Positions 60,010 to 64,000 of a stretch of DNA of 64,000 nucleotides are shown here, piece after piece. Position numbers and translations under genes: made by a program. The DNA lies in contig JANUWF010001109.1 in NCBI GenBank assembly GCA_026120185.1, forward strand, positions 3,340,001-3,404,000, given 5' to 3'. The notes under the pieces are model-generated. The model was given only the letters and a program-made list of their open reading frames with translations. It searched no databases and was not told where the DNA came from. Origin of the DNA: Voacanga thouarsii. Lineage: Eukaryota; Streptophyta; Magnoliopsida; Gentianales; Apocynaceae. Numbering within the stretch: the stretch's first letter is position 1; each line of letters begins with the position of its first letter.

Positions 60010-60400
60010 AACCGTCCTTAGGTATTGATACCTTCTACGTCCCTACCTCTTCTCCTTTTCCTTCTTCCCCTCCTTTCTTTCTCTTATCCTCTTGCCCTCT
60101 TTTCTCCTCCTCCTCCTTATTTGTCTTCATCACTAGATTTCCATCCTTAATTTGCTTTCTAAATCTCCCCTTTTTCTCACCCATGTATATAATTTTCATG
60201 TTAGCTCTCCATTCCCAGAACTAGAAGCCCTAATCCCTTAAACTAGATTTGTGCCAAAATCGATGAATGCAAAAGATAGATCTGATCAATATCGATGTAT
60301 TTTATCATAAGTTTAGTTTAAATGAGCTAAACTTATGAGTAGTAGGAGAGATAATGGTAGTTGACGATGTGAAAGTACTTAGCAAAATTTTGGTTTGGAC
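60010..60400. other. Pyrimidine-rich spacer with perfect hairpin
   Basis: 60045-60115 is C/T-rich (CTTCTCC/CCTTTC). At 60305-60338 there is a perfect 12-bp inverted repeat, TCATAAGTTTAG and CTAAACTTATGA, with a 10-base loop. No gene seen. Confidence 0.6.
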
Positions 60401-60404
60401 AACG

Positions 60405-60800
60405 ATGATAAAGGTGAAGATTTGGTGGTGAAACTTGATGATGATAGAGGTGGAGTAAAAGAGGAAGATGAAGATGAAGGAAGGAAGAGGGAGTCAGATG
60501 GCAATAGGGAAGGTGAAGATTTGGTAGTGATAATTAATGGCGATGGAAGTAGAAAGATAGGGGGAAGGGGGAAGATAAAGGAAAGAAATAAGGAGAATAG
60601 ACAATAGTGGTGAAAGGTGGTGATAGTTGATGGTGGTAGATATGAAGAGATGGAGGAAAGGAGGAAGATGAAGGAAAGAAATGAGAAGGTCAGTCGATAG
60701 TGATGAAGGTGAAGATTTGGTGGTGATAGTTGATAATGGTCGGAGGTGAAAAGGGAGAAGGAAAATGGGAAGATGAAGTAAAGAAATAAGGAGGAAAAAA
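60405..60800 (+). repeat. Purine-rich minisatellite, about 99-bp unit, four copies
   Basis: The core GGTGAAGATTTGGTGGTGA occurs at 60413, 60512 and 60708, with a degraded copy near 60609, so the period is about 97-99 bases. Each unit continues with GATGAAGGAAAGAAAT-type purine sequence. The plus strand is almost free of C. The open frames here (60395-60607 plus, 60494-60877 minus) are low-complexity translations and not called as genes. Confidence 0.85.
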
Positions 60801-61329
60801 GAAAAAAGATGGCAAATTAGAAGTGCTAACATTGAGAAGAGACGACAAGCGAAGAAGAAAAGTAAAAAAAAATTCACTTATTTTTAAAAAAACATTATCT
60901 TTGTGATTAAAAACAGAGAAAAAAACAGAAGGAAAAAATAAAAATTTTATCATTTATTAAAAAAACACCTTTGTAATCTCAAAAATACCCTCCAAAAAGG
61001 CACATGAACTATATGTCTAGTGCCTTAGCATCACCTAATGGTCAAAATGGATGGAAGGCAAGTATTAAGTCATTCTAGGAGTTGGAGGGCAAAATCCGAA
61101 ATCTATGATAGTTTAGGGGAAGTCCAAACTTTTTCCCTCCCCCCCCCGCCCCCTTTTTTTTTTTGAAACAATTGAGTTGACCTGCACTTGAACTTGAATT
61201 TGGAGTCATGTTGAAATTTGAAGAGAAAAGATAGGACAGGGAGATAGTACCATTGCGTTCACAGAATTTTATACATAACAAATTTCTATTTGCAAATTGC
61301 AGACAAGAAAAATATTAAAAAATGTAAAA
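60801..61329. other. Unassigned low-complexity sequence
   Basis: A-rich runs, then a C run and T run at 61137-61165 (CCCCCCCCCGCCCCC followed by T). No domain or LTR end found. Confidence 0.4.
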
Positions 61330-64000
61330 TGTAACATCCCTACTTAAAGTAACAGCAGAAGCATATGAAAACCGAGTGTCACCCCGTTCGATTACCCAAA
61401 CCAAGGGTTTTTATAATGAAGAACCAACGGAGTATACAAGGTCCAGATCCATACAAACATCTCATATTGATAGTCACATTTATATACACAACAAAGAATC
61501 TCATATATGAAAATTTCCATTGTACATCAGTGATAAGGTGCATTTTCAAAAGGGGAACGTTCGGACCTAGACTGCTATCACTGTGGTATCGTCCTTCTAT
61601 CCATAGGTTTGCTCAATTCTAGATCCTACAAAAAAGGGTAAGATAAAATACACGTATGAGTGAAAAATTACCCAGTGAGTCCCGTGTGTGTTAGTGCTTT
61701 AGTAAAGAGACAGAGTATATAAAACCCTTGTGGGGAAAGCATTTCATTTGTTCACTAGAAACAATTCTAAAACTCTTTAAAGATGAGTTTATTCAGAACT
61801 CAATCATTTTTAAAAAAATGTATTTTAATTTCAAATCATTACCTCAATTTCCAAATCATAAGCACTTTTCCAACAGAAGGTTGGCCTGTATGCAAAGTTC
61901 GCAATCTTTGCCTTCGGTACCATGTATCATTGTACTTAGACCGCAGCCTACAACACTCAATCGTGTGTTGTCGGAAGAGTAAGTACACCACAACGTACTA
62001 CCTAGAATCAACAATAGATATACCACAACATACTAAGTAAGTACACTGTAATGTACTTCTGCAAATCAATAATAGGTATACCGTAACATACAAGTGTACC
62101 ACGGCACACTCTTGTCATCGTAAGTCAGGAGTCCCAATCCTGATGTCAATTACCATCAAGGCGACAAGGAGTCAAACGCACCGAGTGTCCTCGCCCGACA
62201 TCCAGCGAATGACTTAAAAATAAGAAGTGCTCGTAGACATAGCAATTTCCAGGTGCTAAACGGCTAGTCAGAATGACTCATCTCAATATCTATCACCCTA
62301 TTTAGAGCGAGACAATCCCCAGAAGTAGCCAGGTTATTTGGAGTCATTTATCCCTAACATGAGTTAGTACAAAGATCAAAGTTCGTATTGAGTACTCAAC
62401 GTTACCGATACCAACCTTACTGGCTGATCATGCCAAAAGGTTATTTGTTCTCACAGGATTTTCAAAATAAATATTTTTTGAGCCAAAATATCATTTTTTT
62501 TATAAATTGATCCCACTGACTCGCAAGTCAGATAATAAATTCCATAAGATCCACAAGGCCAATCAATTTATTCCATAGGCACATCAAGCCAATAAAGTAA
62601 TTTTTCGAGATCAAAATGTCGTTTTCCAAAAATCAATCTTATATCGAGAGATAATTTTCCAAGATCATGTCAAAATAGGGTAAAGAGTTCTTTTCTTACA
62701 TCAAAATAAGTTTCCAAAAGTATTCGGATCATTTTGCCCGTACTCGATCACAAAAGTCATTTCCAAGGGTATTCGGGTCATTTTATCCATACCCGATTCC
62801 AAAAGACTTTTCAATGGTATTCGGGTCATTTTACCCTTACCTGATTTGAAAAGTATTCACAAGAGTTCTAATAAGGGTATTTCGGTCATTTACTGAATAC
62901 CCGATTTCAAAGGTTTTCATAAAACATTCCAATAAGAACATTTGAATCATTTTCCAACTACCCGACTCCAAAAGGAACTTATTTCAAGAAATCTATAATT
63001 CTAATCCTAAAAGAGGATTAAATTCAAAGTTTTCAAACATATTTCCATAAAATATTCTAATAAGGGCATTCTATTCAATTTATGAACACCCAATTCCAAG
63101 AATTACCATTTTTCAAAAATTCCAAGTGTTTAATCTAAAAAGGACCAAATTCACAAAATTCATACTTTAATCATCCATTAAGGTTTTCAAGACAAATATG
63201 AAGTTCATTCGAGTCTAAAATGGCATAAGAATAAATCTTGCTCAAATAAACCTTAAATATATTTAGGAATTTTTAAAATGGTATAAAACATAGCATTTCA
63301 TAGAAAAATGAAGCACACTAGCTTTCAAAAAGTTTTAGAAATTAAAGAGGATCACCTTGTGTCCTAGTTAAACTTTTCCCTTTCACGGCCGTTCAACCAC
63401 CGTTTTCTCCGTTTTCAACATATCGTTGGCCGTTTACTAATAAACTTACACCAAACATCATTTTTAAGTTAAATTATGTTTGGTCGAAAAGTAGTCAACG
63501 TGCCAGACTGGTAGCCAACGTCGAACCGACGTTTAGCCTTCAGTTAGCCGTTGGGGCCGGTTAGCTGACGATGCCGATGGTTAAGAAAAACGTTCAACTT
63601 TTGTTCACGTCGTTTTTTTGTCGTTTGTTCAATTATTTCATTTTTCTTTTTCCATATCCTTCCTCCCTTCATAAACAAGGGATTAACTCCATATTTCTCA
63701 TTCATTTCATCCGAAATCACACAATTAATCATCCTTAAGTTCATCCATTTTCGAACTAATTTTTTGGAATTTCATTGCTTGACACATGATTTTATTTTGC
63801 ACATAACTTTCAATCCACAACTCCGATTTAGCTCTATGATATACCAAAATGACCGTAAGACTCTTAAATAATTATGAATAGTCCTTTTTTAGAGTTTTGG
63901 TTCCCGTGACATAATACAGGGCAAAAACAATCCCAGTAGTTTCGCTCCAATTCTACTATCCATGCTATCTTTTGTTTTCCTTTAGCTTTTAACACCTTAA
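61330..64000 (-). repeat. Gypsy (Tekay-like) LTR, runs off the window
   Basis: Starts TGTAACATCCCTAC and shares TTTATAATGAAG and CAGTGAGTCCCGTGTGTG with the LTR at 16035, so the same family and orientation are inferred. Contains two blocks of tandem repeats (61980-62110 and 62715-63110) and a GC-rich patch at 63480-63580. The other end and any internal region lie beyond 64000. Open frames inside are short and unrecognised. Confidence 0.6.
62715..63110. repeat. Degenerate tandem repeat, 48-63-bp unit
   Basis: The core TATTCGGGTCATTTTACCC plus ACCCGATTCCAAAAG occurs near 62721, 62770, 62818, 62873 and 62936 with a decayed copy near 63064. Spacing grows from 48 to 63 bases as copies diverge. 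Confidence 0.8.

Noticed and set aside
60494..60953. Hydrophobic Leu/Phe-rich frames that resemble membrane proteins
   Set aside because: Antisense translation of a purine-rich minisatellite; the apparent membrane segments are an artefact of pyrimidine runs.

Overview
This window reads as intergenic heterochromatin from a flowering plant, most likely a eudicot. It is strongly AT-rich, and I could not identify one intact host gene. What can be recognised is almost all decayed retrotransposon: Ty1/Copia, Ty3/Gypsy (chromovirus/Tekay-like and Athila-like) and plant L1-type LINEs, nested in each other. Every polyprotein has stops, frameshifts or deletions. Microsatellites and minisatellites fill part of the rest. 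Family names come from motif recognition by eye; no database search was run.

Layout. 1-2460: probable Gypsy leader/gag remnant, primer-binding site (PBS) and LTR, minus strand. 2461-14876: an old Copia element (minus; 5' LTR 13966-14876, gag 12531-13950, further gag-pol at about 3029-3417) split by a nearly full-length Copia element (minus, 3418-12530, two 1.7-kb LTRs). 15140-15790: degenerate tandem repeat of about 80 bp. 15791-28065: a LINE on the minus strand cut into pieces by a Gypsy solo LTR (16035-21159, duplication CATGA) that itself holds a second solo LTR (19377-21069, duplication AATGG), by another Gypsy-like LTR (22538-24332) and by an unclassified 1.76-kb insertion (25781-27544). 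28066-30292: Copia element with two LTRs and gag but no pol.

31820-41390: a second LINE on the plus strand (ORF1 with DUF4283-like domain, zinc-knuckle relic, RNase H relic), split by a complete but dead Copia element (32953-39545). 41392-45767: 4.2-kb Tekay-like 3' LTR and the last codons of its pol, minus strand. 45768-54640: Athila-like element (plus; LTR, PBS, gag), whose gag is split by a structurally complete non-autonomous LTR element (minus, 48988-54494, duplication TTTAC). 54650-57394: another Copia (plus; LTR, PBS, gag). 57395-60009: leader and 5' LTR of a relative of the 3418-12530 element, with large microsatellites. 60010-61329: low-complexity DNA with a purine-rich 99-bp minisatellite. 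61330-64000: another Gypsy LTR running off the window.

The elements do not cooperate as a pathway; what they record is an insertion history. Relative ages can be read from who interrupts whom, and four junctions are supported by target-site duplications or a reading frame that continues across the insertion. I found no new biological system. The observations most worth checking are the non-autonomous Athila-related element, the solo LTR inside a solo LTR with a tRNA-like box A/box B motif, the frame-restoring unclassified insertion, and the bias of stop codons toward former Trp/Gln codons.
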